From positions 1 through 21,548 of the forward strand of contig JBILRW010000022.1 of the NCBI GenBank assembly GCA_044372405.1: a stretch of DNA of 21,548 nucleotides, in the 5' to 3' direction. The stretch is from CANGYM01 sp044372405. GTDB lineage: Bacteria > Pseudomonadota > Alphaproteobacteria > JAJTHO01 > CANGYM01. The position numbers and the translations under genes are program-made. How positions within the stretch are numbered: the first letter of the stretch is position 1; every line of letters begins with the position of its first letter. Below, piece after piece: positions 13,320-21,450 of the stretch. The notes below the pieces were generated by a model. That model was not told the DNA's origin. It did no database searches and saw nothing but the letters and a program-made list of their open reading frames with translations.

Positions 13320-15383
13320 ATGATCCTGAAACGTCTATCTTTGACGCAGCGCCTGCTTGCCGTGCACGTTGTGATGTTTGCGCTCTCGCTGGTCACGGTG
13401 GCCATCGTGGCCTGGGGCTGGTCCTCCCTGTCGGGCTATCGGTATTTCATCAGCGACGATGGCCGCACTCTGGATGTTTTTCAGGGCAACCACCTGCAGC
13501 AGCTCTATATTCCCTGGAAAGAAACCGTTCAACGGGCGATAAACTCCCGAAAAGCCTCAGATTATGAAGCCTTTGAAAAAAGAAACGCGGATTACAAAAA
13601 ATCTCTGGAATTGATGCTGAAACAATCGAACAATCCCGATTGGCAGGAAAAACTCCAAACCTCCCTTACGAATCTTTCGTCCTTTGATCAGTCTTTTGAA
13701 TCGTTAAAGGCCATGGATCAGGTGGATTTACGCTTCCCCCCGGACCCTAAAAAAGACGGACCGGACCTTGATGAATCTATCAAATCCGCCTTGGCCCAGT
13801 TGGGGCCCAAAGATATCGTCCTTCGGGATCGCCTGCTGGATTTTCAACTGACCTTCACCAAAGCCAAACTGGCCATGGTGCGTTACCGGGCCTTTGAAAA
13901 TCCATCGGATTTGGCCCTGGTTCGGGAACATTTTTTAACGCTGGATGACAGCATTTTACAAATGCAGCAAAATGTGCCGGATAAAATGAAAACGTCTCTG
14001 GAAAATCTGGGCAAGGCCATTTCCGCCTTTTTTGGGGACTTTGAAACCCTGGCCAGCAGCATCCAGGAACGCAGCGCTTTGGTGACCTCTCTGGGGGAGG
14101 ACTTTCTCAACAACGATTCCCTCAATCCCCTGTCCGATTTATCCTGGTCTATCTTAAAGCCCAAGGGGTCCGAGCGTCTTTTAGAGCGTTTCAACAAAGT
14201 GTCCATGCTCTTGGTCCTGTCCGCCCTTTTTTCCGTGGGGGTGGCGATTTTTGCGTCTTTTTATATTCAGCGGATGCTGGAAAAGCCCCTGCGGGCCCTG
14301 ACCAGCTATACCAGTCACGCCTTTTTAACCCGCAAAAGAACAGAAGTCCCCGGCCACGCCCGTCACGATGAAATCGGGGTTTTGGCCCGGGCCATCCAGG
14401 CGTTGTTGGTGCATATTGATCAAAAAATTGAGGAAGAGGCCAAGCGCAGTTTAAATAATCCCTCTGCAACCACTCCGGCGTCCCAGGCCCCCACGGTTGC
14501 GGCGGGGACGTTGCCCGTCATGGGATCCTTTTCGGGTGAAAAATGGGAAGAGCTGGCGCTATTGCTCGATGAAGTCTTTGGTTTTACCGAGGATTTCATG
14601 CGCCGCAAAACCTTTGATCACACCAAATCCGTGGAAACGGGGGAACTGGCCGATCAAACCCGTCAAAGCATCCAAAAGGCCGCCCTGAACATTCACGACA
14701 TGATGACCGAATACCAGGACATGGCAACCCTGTGCGGCCAGATCCTCAGAAAAATGGGCCGTCATCACCAGGAAACCAAACGTCTGGATGTCAAGCTGTA
14801 TAACCTCAGCATGGCCACGGATCGTTTTCAGGATCTGATCCGCGCCCTGCAGGGCTTTTGCCAGGATGTGGCCATGCTGCAGCATAATTTCACCCTGCTT
14901 TCCTATCACAATCCGGAACAGGCCGTGGAGCAAGCCACCCAGCAGTTTTCCCAAATTCGCCAGCAATATGACGAAGTTTCCCTGACCCTGGCCCATGAAA
15001 CAGGGGTTTTGACCAGTTATTTACAGGCCTGTCATGAAACGGTAAAGGGCATGCAGAAAAACAGCGAATCCCTGCAAACGGACACGCAGCAGCTCAGCAC
15101 GCACCTATCCCAAAGTCCCACGGGCCTGAAATCGCTGTATGAAATGCTGCAGGCCGTCAGTTTCCGCATTGGCCGTCTGGCGGTGGTGCTGTTGGAACAT
15201 TCTGCCGATGCCGTGAAATCCAACGCGGCGGTGCATCGCCTCAGCAGCCTGGCCAAGGATTTAAGGCGCTTTGTGGGGCAAACGACGTCTCAAAAACCCC
15301 CCGCCACCCCCCCGCCAAGCCCATCAGCGCCTCAGCTTCAGGGCGCGTCTTCCCCCTCAACCGTTTCTACACCGTCTTCTTAA
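13320..15383 (+). CDS. Chemoreceptor-like membrane protein with HAMP domain, no canonical MCP tip
   Basis: The 687-residue protein has TM1 at about 11-33, a 260-residue periplasmic helical region, TM2 at about 295-317, and a HAMP domain at about 318-366 (EKPLRALTSYT ... DEIGVLARAIQALL). A linker rich in Ala/Thr/Pro follows (376-400), then a long helical cytoplasmic part. This topology is that of methyl-accepting chemotaxis proteins. The highly conserved hairpin tip (a QTNLLALNAAIEAARAG-type motif) is absent, so coupling to CheA/CheW is doubtful. It may sense a periplasmic state for another output, or be a diverged receptor. The C-terminal 30 residues are Pro/Ser-rich. The start has aggggccc upstream. 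fabG follows 35 bp later with its own Shine-Dalgarno. No che genes are in the window. Confidence 0.7.
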   Translation: MILKRLSLTQRLLAVHVVMFALSLVTVAIVAWGWSSLSGYRYFISDDGRTLDVFQGNHLQQLYIPWKETVQRAINSRKASDYEAFEKRNADYKKSLELMLKQSNNPDWQEKLQTSLTNLSSFDQSFESLKAMDQVDLRFPPDPKKDGPDLDESIKSALAQLGPKDIVLRDRLLDFQLTFTKAKLAMVRYRAFENPSDLALVREHFLTLDDSILQMQQNVPDKMKTSLENLGKAISAFFGDFETLASSIQERSALVTSLGEDFLNNDSLNPLSDLSWSILKPKGSERLLERFNKVSMLLVLSALFSVGVAIFASFYIQRMLEKPLRALTSYTSHAFLTRKRTEVPGHARHDEIGVLARAIQALLVHIDQKIEEEAKRSLNNPSATTPASQAPTVAAGTLPVMGSFSGEKWEELALLLDEVFGFTEDFMRRKTFDHTKSVETGELADQTRQSIQKAALNIHDMMTEYQDMATLCGQILRKMGRHHQETKRLDVKLYNLSMATDRFQDLIRALQGFCQDVAMLQHNFTLLSYHNPEQAVEQATQQFSQIRQQYDEVSLTLAHETGVLTSYLQACHETVKGMQKNSESLQTDTQQLSTHLSQSPTGLKSLYEMLQAVSFRIGRLAVVLLEHSADAVKSNAAVHRLSSLAKDLRRFVGQTTSQKPPATPPPSPSAPQLQGASSPSTVSTPSS

Positions 15384-15418
15384 CAAAGGCGGAAACCTCT
15401 TTTTAGGAGACATTTTCC

Positions 15419-16159
15419 ATGTTTAACCTCACCGGACAACGCGCCTTAATCACCGGAGCCTCTGGCGGATTGGGACAAAGTATCGCCCGTGCCTTACATG
15501 GCCAAGGCGCCACCGTTGTCCTCACCGGACGCAACGAAGGCGCCCTAACAACCTTAAAAAAGGCCTTGGGTGATCGGGCCCACGTCGTTGTGGCCGACCT
15601 GGCCCAGCCCAGCGCGGCCCAAACCCTGATGGATCAATCGCTGGAGGTACTCGGCGGGGGGCTGGATATCCTGATAAACAACGCCGGCCTGACCCGCGAT
15701 GGTTTGCTGATGCGACAATCCGAAGAAGACTGGGAAACGGTGCTGTCGGTTAACCTCACCGCTGTCATGCGCCTGTCTAAGGCCGCCCTAAAGCCCATGA
15801 TGAAGGCCCGCTATGGCCGGATTGTCATGATCGGATCCGTGGTGGGATTCACCGGCAACGCCGGCCAAACCAACTATGTGGCCAGCAAGGCGGGACTGGA
15901 GGGCTTCGCCAAAGCCCTGGCCCTGGAAGTCGCCCCCCGGGGGATTTGCGTCAATACGTTGGCCCCCGGTTTCATCGCCTCTGACATGACCCACGCCCTG
16001 AATGAGGAGCAAAAACAGGCCATTCTCTCCAAAATCCCCCTTAAAACCATGGGCACCCCCGAAGACATCGCCGCCGGCGCCGTCTTCCTGTCCTCTCGCG
16101 AAGCGGGGTATGTGACGGGCACCACGCTGCATATGAATGGGGGGTTGTTTACGGGGTAG
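15419..16159 (+). CDS. fabG: 3-oxoacyl-[ACP] reductase (short-chain dehydrogenase)
   Basis: NADPH-dependent reduction of 3-oxoacyl-ACP in fatty-acid elongation. The 246-residue length is standard. Visible are the cofactor motif TGASGGLG (12-19), NNAG (87-90), the active-site residues N112 (VNLT), S140 (IGSVVG), Y153 and K157 (TNYVASK), and the C-terminal APGFIASDM plus GYVTGTTLHMNGG. All catalytic residues are intact. TTAGGAGAC precedes the ATG. The usual fabD/acpP/fabF neighbours are missing; the gene instead follows a chemoreceptor-like gene. A different SDR substrate is possible, but the sequence pattern is that of FabG. Confidence 0.93.
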   Translation: MFNLTGQRALITGASGGLGQSIARALHGQGATVVLTGRNEGALTTLKKALGDRAHVVVADLAQPSAAQTLMDQSLEVLGGGLDILINNAGLTRDGLLMRQSEEDWETVLSVNLTAVMRLSKAALKPMMKARYGRIVMIGSVVGFTGNAGQTNYVASKAGLEGFAKALALEVAPRGICVNTLAPGFIASDMTHALNEEQKQAILSKIPLKTMGTPEDIAAGAVFLSSREAGYVTGTTLHMNGGLFTG

Positions 16160-16183
16160 GGCGATTTTCAGACATGAAGGCCA

Positions 16184-16212
16184 TTGATAAAAATAGAATT
16201 ATCTATTATAAT
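16184..16212 (+). promoter_or_regulatory. Near-consensus sigma-70 promoter without an obvious gene
   Basis: TTGATA (16184-16189), a 17-bp spacer and TATAAT (16207-16212) point rightwards. The next plus-strand start, yggS, is over 600 bp away beyond the minus-strand thiE-like gene, so the transcript would be a small RNA, antisense to thiE, or a long yggS leader. The nearest plus ORF is only 10 codons (16248-16280). Confidence 0.55.
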
Positions 16213-16271
16213 GATCTCATAAAAACCCACCCGTGAGGGCCAAAATTATGCCCAAACCCATAAGTTTAGTT

Positions 16272-16832
16272 TCACATTAGGGGACCATGATCAACCCTTA
16301 AACAATTCTGATCCCCAAAAACAGAACCCCACCCCATCCCCCTGGGCAATAATCGACCCGTTTTGGCATTCACCCCGCCCAGGGCGATGAGGGGTTTTTG
16401 GGAAACCCGCATCATTTTACGCAGCGTATAAAGCCCCAGGGGCTTGGCCCCCGGATGGCTGTTCGTGGGGAAAATCGGACTGACAAAAATGCCATGAACG
16501 GCGCGTTTGTTTTGCCGGATCAGGCTGGGCAAGCTATGACACGAAACGGTGATGAAAAAACGTTTTTTCAGGCGGGGCAGGGCAGGGCCCGGGCGTTCGC
16601 CTTCCCGAATGTGCAAACCTTCAGCACGATAATCTGGCCTTCCCGTCACAAAAACGCTATGCTGATACCGCCAGGGGCGGGCGGCGTGGACCTTGTGTTT
16701 TAACGGGGCCAGGGCTCCCCGGCTGCGCAGTATCAAACCACTCCCCCGGGGCAGGGCCGGAAACAACGCCCCAAGATCCTGGGGCCGGTCATCATCAGCA
16801 AACCAAAACACACAGGGTAGGGCGCGTTTCAT
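16272..16832 (-). CDS. Thiamine-phosphate-synthase-like (ThiE/TenI family) protein
   Basis: ThiE joins the pyrimidine and thiazole moieties in thiamine synthesis, while TenI relatives assist aromatisation. The 186-residue TIM-barrel candidate shows FWFADDDRPQDLGALFPALP at the N terminus, LPRGSGLILRSRG, TGRPDYRAEGLHI, GIFVSPIFPTNSHPGAKPLG (phosphate-site region) and PLIALGGVNAKTG. This matches the short alphaproteobacterial ThiE/TenI-like group rather than full ThiE. The ATG at 16832-16830 is forced, since an in-frame TGA lies two codons upstream and no Met follows soon. It shares bases with the divergent yggS start (16831). The last 20 residues look less family-like, and a +1 frame would give a neater hydrophobic end, so a late frameshift is possible. 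No other thi genes are present. Confidence 0.72.
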   Translation of the reverse strand: MKRALPCVFWFADDDRPQDLGALFPALPRGSGLILRSRGALAPLKHKVHAARPWRYQHSVFVTGRPDYRAEGLHIREGERPGPALPRLKKRFFITVSCHSLPSLIRQNKRAVHGIFVSPIFPTNSHPGAKPLGLYTLRKMMRVSQKPLIALGGVNAKTGRLLPRGMGWGSVFGDQNCLRVDHGPLM

Positions 16833-17493
16833 GACTCAAGACTCTTTTCTTCAACAACGATACACGGCCATTATGAACGATATGGCGGCGCGCTGCCAGC
16901 CCTCTCGCCCGCTGCCCATCCTGATTGCGGCCTGTAAAAATCAACCCAATGACGTTATTGCCCGGGCCTATCACGCCGGCATTCGGCATTTTGGGGAAAA
17001 CAAACAACAGGATATGATCCAGCATTGGCCGAGTAGGCAAACGGACTATCCCCATGCCACCGTTCATTTTATCGGGCAAATCCAAAGCAAAAAACTCCCC
17101 AGTATCGTGGAACACTGCGATGTCATTCATACCCTGGACCGCATCAAATTGGTGGAGGGCCTGGCGCATCTTCGGGAAACAAAGGGAATCAACCTGCCCC
17201 GTTTGCTGATTCAAATCAACCTGGCGGGGGAAAGCCAAAAAGGCGGCATCCTAAAAGAAACTCTACCTGATTTTCTTAACCTGTGTCAAGCCCACGGCAT
17301 AAAAATTGAGGGCCTCATGACCCTGCCCCCGGCGGATGAAGACCCCACCCCGTTTTTTCAAACCCTGGCGCAGTTGGCGGCCACCCATCACCTCCCCCAT
17401 CTGTCCATGGGGATGAGCGAAGATTACCCCGCCGCCCTGGCCGCCGGTGCCACCATGATCCGTGTGGGGCGGGCCCTTTTTGCGGGGGGTTAG
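16831..17493 (+). CDS. yggS: YggS/PLPBP pyridoxal-phosphate homeostasis protein
   Basis: Binds PLP and balances B6 vitamers and amino-acid pools. It has no catalytic cycle of its own. The protein is 220 residues; family motifs are LIAACKNQPNDVI with the PLP Lys at 36, HFGENKQQ, HFIGQIQSKK, HTLDRIKLVEGL, LIQINLAGESQKGGI, GLMTLPP and LSMGMSEDYPAALAAGATMIRVGRALF, in the correct order and spacing. The ATG at 16831 follows AGGG by about 8-9 bases. Its start codon overlaps that of the divergent thiE-like gene and its TAG stop overlaps the convergent ligA TAA, so it shares bases with both neighbours. The frame is open further upstream but that part is not family-like. Confidence 0.94.
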   Translation: MTQDSFLQQRYTAIMNDMAARCQPSRPLPILIAACKNQPNDVIARAYHAGIRHFGENKQQDMIQHWPSRQTDYPHATVHFIGQIQSKKLPSIVEHCDVIHTLDRIKLVEGLAHLRETKGINLPRLLIQINLAGESQKGGILKETLPDFLNLCQAHGIKIEGLMTLPPADEDPTPFFQTLAQLAATHHLPHLSMGMSEDYPAALAAGATMIRVGRALFAGG

Positions 17494-19469
17494 GCTTTCA
17501 AAAACCCCGCCTCATCCCAAACCGTCACCCCCAAGGCCCCTGCCTTTTGCCTTTTGCTGCCGGCATTTTCGCCCACCACAACAATATCCGTGCTGGCGGT
17601 GACGGTGGAGCCCACCCGAAACCCCAGGGCCTTGGCCCGCTCCTTGGCCTCATCCCGGGACATTGTTAACAAAGTACCCGTAAAGACAATGGTTTTGCCC
17701 GTATAGGGCAGGGCCGTGGCCGGAGCAGCGGGGGCAATGCTCAGCTGCCCCACCAGTCGCTGCACAATGTCCCATGTATTATTATGCCTCGCGTAATCGC
17801 GCAGCGACGTCACCACCTTGGGCCCAATACCATCCAGCGTGTCCAGCGGCGGGGCCTCCTCCTGACGCACGGCCTGAAGATACCCCAAAAATCCCTCCAC
17901 CGTGCCAAAGTGACCGGCCAGCGTCTCCGCCGCCGTTTCCCCCAAATGGGGAATCCCCAGCGCAAATAAAAAACGGGGCAGCGTCGTGTTTCTGGCCGAT
18001 TGCAGCGCATTGACAAAATTCTGGATGGCCTTTTCTTTCCACCCCTCGCGCCCCGTCAGTACTTCAGAGGCCCTGTCTTGCAGATCAAACAGATCCGGCA
18101 GCGTGGCAATCAGGCCCTCTTCAAAAAACATGTCCAGCTGTTTGGACCCAATCCCATCCAGATTCAGGGCCCGGCGGGACGCCGCATGTTTGATGACCTC
18201 CAGCTGTTGGGCGGGACAGGTGGCACGCGCAACGCATCGCCGCTGAACATCATCCCCGTGACGCACAGCATCAGCCCCGCACACAGGGCAGGTTTCCGGA
18301 AACGGGAATGGAATAGAGCTCTCCGAACGCTGATCCAACAACACCGAAACCACCTGGGGAATCACATCCCCGGCCCGTTGAATCACCACATGATCCCCAA
18401 CGCGAATGTCTTTGCGGGCAATTTCGGATTCGTTATGCAAGGTCGCCCGCCGCACCATGACGCCGCCCACATTGGTGGGCCGCAGCAGCGCCACCGGTGT
18501 TAACGCCCCCGTCCGTCCCACTTGAATCACGATGTCCTCAATGACAGAAACGGCTTGCTCCGCAGGGAATTTATGGGCCAAAGCCCAGCGCGGGGCGCGT
18601 GTCACGAATCCCAAACGCTTTTGCAGGCTGATATCATCAATTTTATAAACCACCCCATCGATATCAAAGGGCAGATCTGGCCGCTGTCGCCGGATCCCCT
18701 CAAATGCTGCCAGCAAAGACGGTATATCTGGGCATAATTGACTCTGGGGCGGCGTGGGGAAGCCTTGATGTTTCAGCCATTCCACCATCTGCCGCTGATG
18801 GGTCAGGCCGGGCAAAGGGGCGGCATGATACGCAAAAAACCGTAAGGGGCGCGCCGCCGTAACGTCCGGATCCAACTGGCGCAACGATCCCGCCGCCGCG
18901 TTCCGGGGGTTGGCAAAAACGGGCCGGCCGGCGGAGTGTTGTTCGGCATTCAAAGCCTCAAAATCCGCCACAGACAGATAAATTTCGCCGCGAATTTCAA
19001 TGCGTTCAGAATAACCTTTCAACGTTTGCGGAATATCGGCCAGGGTTTTGGCGTTTTGGGTCACAACCTCCCCCACGCGCCCATCGCCCCGGGTGGCCGC
19101 GCTGATCAGCTGGCCCCCGTCATAAATCAGATTCAGCGACAGGCCATCAATTTTGGGCTCAATCCAGCACGGCAAGGCCGTGGTTTCCGGCAGATTCAAA
19201 AAACGACAGGCGCGCTGAAAAAAATCAGTAACCTCGCCTGCATTCATGGCATTATCCAGCGACATCATGGGGGTGTCATGGGCCAGTTTATCGAATGTTT
19301 CCAGGGCCGGTGCACCAACATTCAGGGTATCCTGATTCCCCTCTAGTCTCTTAAGCTCCCGCACCAGCGCATCATAATCGGCATCGGAAAGAACAGGCGC
19401 ATCCTCCTGATAATAAAGCCGATTATGCTTTTCAATCTCAGCGCGCAGGGGGGTTAAACGGTCAGTCAT
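17490..19469 (-). CDS. ligA: NAD+-dependent DNA ligase
   Basis: Seals nicks in replication and repair using NAD+. The full-length protein has 659 residues with all domains: Ia domain (HNRLYYQEDAPVLSDADYD at 15-33), adenylation domain with the catalytic Lys 106 in EPKIDG, nucleotidyl motifs such as RGDGRVGEVVTQN (127-139), the OB fold, a four-Cys zinc finger (C394, C397, C412, C418), helix-hairpin-helix repeats, and a C-terminal BRCT domain (about 583-659, TGKTIVFTGTL ... VTVWDEAGF). It starts at ATG 19469 with no strong Shine-Dalgarno. The stop overlaps the yggS stop (shared ttag). The next gene upstream (fbaB) is divergent. Confidence 0.97.
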   Translation of the reverse strand: MTDRLTPLRAEIEKHNRLYYQEDAPVLSDADYDALVRELKRLEGNQDTLNVGAPALETFDKLAHDTPMMSLDNAMNAGEVTDFFQRACRFLNLPETTALPCWIEPKIDGLSLNLIYDGGQLISAATRGDGRVGEVVTQNAKTLADIPQTLKGYSERIEIRGEIYLSVADFEALNAEQHSAGRPVFANPRNAAAGSLRQLDPDVTAARPLRFFAYHAAPLPGLTHQRQMVEWLKHQGFPTPPQSQLCPDIPSLLAAFEGIRRQRPDLPFDIDGVVYKIDDISLQKRLGFVTRAPRWALAHKFPAEQAVSVIEDIVIQVGRTGALTPVALLRPTNVGGVMVRRATLHNESEIARKDIRVGDHVVIQRAGDVIPQVVSVLLDQRSESSIPFPFPETCPVCGADAVRHGDDVQRRCVARATCPAQQLEVIKHAASRRALNLDGIGSKQLDMFFEEGLIATLPDLFDLQDRASEVLTGREGWKEKAIQNFVNALQSARNTTLPRFLFALGIPHLGETAAETLAGHFGTVEGFLGYLQAVRQEEAPPLDTLDGIGPKVVTSLRDYARHNNTWDIVQRLVGQLSIAPAAPATALPYTGKTIVFTGTLLTMSRDEAKERAKALGFRVGSTVTASTDIVVVGENAGSKRQKAGALGVTVWDEAGFLKA

Positions 19470-19544
19470 GGAAAAAGGGTCATTAAAAAAACGCCCCCCA
19501 AAGTATCATCGTTTTTTCAGAAGGCCAAATTAAAGGTTATCCCA

Positions 19545-19573
19545 TTGATCCCCACCCCTGATCACGGTATAGA
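19545..19573 (+). promoter_or_regulatory. Putative sigma-70 promoter of fbaB
   Basis: TTGATC (19545-19550), 17-bp spacer, TATAGA (19568-19573). It lies about 37 bp before the fbaB ATG, in the divergent gap shared with ligA, at a natural distance for a promoter with an AGGAG leader. Confidence 0.5.
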
Positions 19574-19609
19574 AAACCCATTATCATTGTTTCTTTTCAG
19601 GAGTTCCCC

Positions 19610-20545
19610 ATGCCCAGCACCGTTAAAGTCCGTAAAATCCTTTCCCATTACGAATCGGACAACCCGGGAACCCGGGCAAATTTGGCCCGTATTTTGATGG
19701 CCGGACGTTTGGGGGGATCGGGAAAATTACTCATTTTACCCGTGGATCAGGGGTTTGAACATGGCCCGGCGCGTAGTTTTGCCGTGAATCCCGATGCCTA
19801 TGATCCCCATTATCACTATCGTTTGGCCATTGATGCGAAACTTTCTGCCTACGCCGCGCCGCTGGCGATGATCGAGGCCGGGGCCGGCACCTTTGCCGGG
19901 GACATCCCCCTGATTCTAAAAATGAACAGCGCCAATTCCCTGGCCGCCCATCCCGATGGACCGGATCAGGCCGTGACGGCCTCCATCAGCGATGCCCTGC
20001 GTTTGGGATGCTCGGCCGTGGGCTTTACCATCTATCCCGGGTCCGATCGTTGCTATGATATGATGGAGGAAATCCGTGACCTCAGCGAAGAAGCCAAAAG
20101 CGTCGGCCTGGCCGTTGTGATCTGGTCCTATGCCCGGGGCAATGTCACCAAAACAGGGGAAACCGCCCTGGATATCATCGCTTATGGCGCCCATATGGCC
20201 ACGCTGCTGGGGGCGCATATTATTAAAGTGAAACTCCCCACAGATGAACTGGAACTCTCCGCCGCCAAAACCGTCTATGAAAAACAAGCCATTCCCCGCA
20301 AAACCCAGGCCGAGCGCGTGGCCCACATCATGCAATCCTGCTTTGCCGGCCGCCGTATGGTGGTCTTTTCCGGCGGAGAAGCCAAAACCCTGGACGATGT
20401 CTACCGCGATGTACAGGCCATTCATGACGGCGGCGGCACCGGGTCCATCATGGGCCGTAATGCCTTCCAACGTCCCCGGGCCGAGGCTCTTGGGATGCTG
20501 ACGCATATTCAGGATATTCTGCTTGGGCAGGGTAAGGGGAAATAA
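19610..20545 (+). CDS. fbaB: Class I fructose-bisphosphate aldolase (FbaB/DhnA type)
   Basis: Interconverts fructose-1,6-bisphosphate with dihydroxyacetone phosphate and glyceraldehyde-3-phosphate through a Schiff-base lysine. The 311-residue length and motifs match the archaeal-type class I family: LLILPVDQGFEHGPARSF (40-57), PLILKMNSANSL (100-111), AVGFTIYPGSD (136-146), YARGN (174-178), HIIKVKLPTDE with the likely Schiff-base Lys at 206 or 208, and the phosphate-binding GGEAK plus GSIMGRNAFQRP. An AGGAG precedes the ATG by 8 bases. The gene is monocistronic between ligA (divergent) and a repeat element. The related enzyme of aromatic amino-acid synthesis (ADH synthase) is less likely given the full set of aldolase motifs. 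Confidence 0.93.
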   Translation: MPSTVKVRKILSHYESDNPGTRANLARILMAGRLGGSGKLLILPVDQGFEHGPARSFAVNPDAYDPHYHYRLAIDAKLSAYAAPLAMIEAGAGTFAGDIPLILKMNSANSLAAHPDGPDQAVTASISDALRLGCSAVGFTIYPGSDRCYDMMEEIRDLSEEAKSVGLAVVIWSYARGNVTKTGETALDIIAYGAHMATLLGAHIIKVKLPTDELELSAAKTVYEKQAIPRKTQAERVAHIMQSCFAGRRMVVFSGGEAKTLDDVYRDVQAIHDGGGTGSIMGRNAFQRPRAEALGMLTHIQDILLGQGKGK

Positions 20546-20579
20546 GGATCTTTCTACGCATGCAAGGCCATTTCATTGT

Positions 20580-20760
20580 CCGTCATACCGGACAAATTCG
20601 CGTAGCGAATGCAGATCCGGTATCCAGCGCAACTGTCAAAAGGCGCAGCCTTTTGCCTTTAATATTCTTTAAAAAAACAAAGAACAAAACGCTTCGCGTT
20701 TTGGCATACATGCTGGATCCCGGCTCGGCGCTCGCGTTGCTCGCTGGGCCGGGATGACGA
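20580..20760. repeat. Palindromic element (copy B, inverted relative to copy A)
   Basis: By eye this is the reverse complement of the core at 10177-10356. Matching blocks are the cgtcataccggac end, aactgtcaaaaggc, gcagccttttgccttt, the aaaacgcttcgcgttttggc stem and ggatcccggctcggcgctcg. Differences cluster in the terminal hairpins. The outer 21-bp arms of copy A are absent. It begins 35 bp after the fbaB stop and could act as a transcript-end hairpin. Confidence 0.85.
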
Positions 20761-20814
20761 AAAACGTTGGATTAGGGGACAATTAAGTAGCCCCGCTACC
20801 CATGTTTTTTACCC

Positions 20815-20845
20815 GTAATCGGGTATAATCGGGTATAATCGGGTA
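20815..20845. repeat. 10-bp tandem repeat (gggtataatc), each unit containing TATAAT
   Basis: Two perfect units (20821-20840) are flanked by partial copies (gtaatc before, gggta after). The period is one helical turn. The array ends about 30 bp before the J-domain gene, so the TATAAT hexamers could act as stacked -10 elements, though no good -35 is visible. Confidence 0.75.
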
Positions 20846-20874
20846 TTGAATCGGGAAAAGAAACCGTTATCCTC

Positions 20875-21450
20875 ATGAGGCTCAGCAAACGCATTTTCGT
20901 GGATCCCATTACCGGTGAAATGCCCCCCCTTCGCCCCTGTGATCATGCAGAATGCGGAGGAGAGGGCCTGTATCCCGCCCCCCAATCCCCCGGCGTTTTG
21001 CGTCGTTATTACTGGTTTTGTTTGGAACATATTCAGGAATACAATCGCCGCTGGGATTATTACCGGGATATGGGGCCGGAGGATATTGAGGCATCTCGTG
21101 AGGCCGACCGTTTGTGGAACCGTCTGAAATCATCAAAACAGCGCCTGAACATCGATGCGTTTTTGTATAATAGGCAGCCAAAACCCGAACCTGAAAACGA
21201 CATCCCCCCCGCCTGGCGGGATTTGGATCTGCCCACGCTTCAGGCACTACGCGAAAGCCTGAAAATCCTGGGCCTGAGCAGCCCCCGCGTTCCCTTTGAA
21301 ATCATCCAAAAAACCTACAAGGCCCTGGCCAAAAAACATCATCCCGATCAACAGCATACCACCCCCGAGGACGAAGAAAAAATGAAAGACATCAACGCCG
21401 CCTACGCCGTTTTGCGACGACATCGGGTGGTGTTTGGGGAAATCAGGTAA
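20875..21450 (+). CDS. J-domain (DnaJ-like) co-chaperone with N-terminal Cys/His motif
   Basis: The 191-residue protein ends in a J domain (about 132-187): YKALAKKHHPDQQH with the essential HPD at 156-158 and INAAYAVLR as helix IV. This part should stimulate DnaK ATPase. The N-terminal half has a conserved-looking alphaproteobacterial block, C22-D-H-A-E-C27 and YYWFC49LEH52IQEYNRRWDYY. The C-x4-C and C-x2-H spacing suggests a metal site. Such proteins are widespread in Alphaproteobacteria, from memory, and have no settled client. The middle (about 95-115) is a Pro/Glu linker. The ribosome-binding site is weak. A TATAAT-containing tandem repeat precedes it, and its stop codon lies within the first unit of a heptamer array. 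Confidence 0.87.
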   Translation: MRLSKRIFVDPITGEMPPLRPCDHAECGGEGLYPAPQSPGVLRRYYWFCLEHIQEYNRRWDYYRDMGPEDIEASREADRLWNRLKSSKQRLNIDAFLYNRQPKPEPENDIPPAWRDLDLPTLQALRESLKILGLSSPRVPFEIIQKTYKALAKKHHPDQQHTTPEDEEKMKDINAAYAVLRRHRVVFGEIR

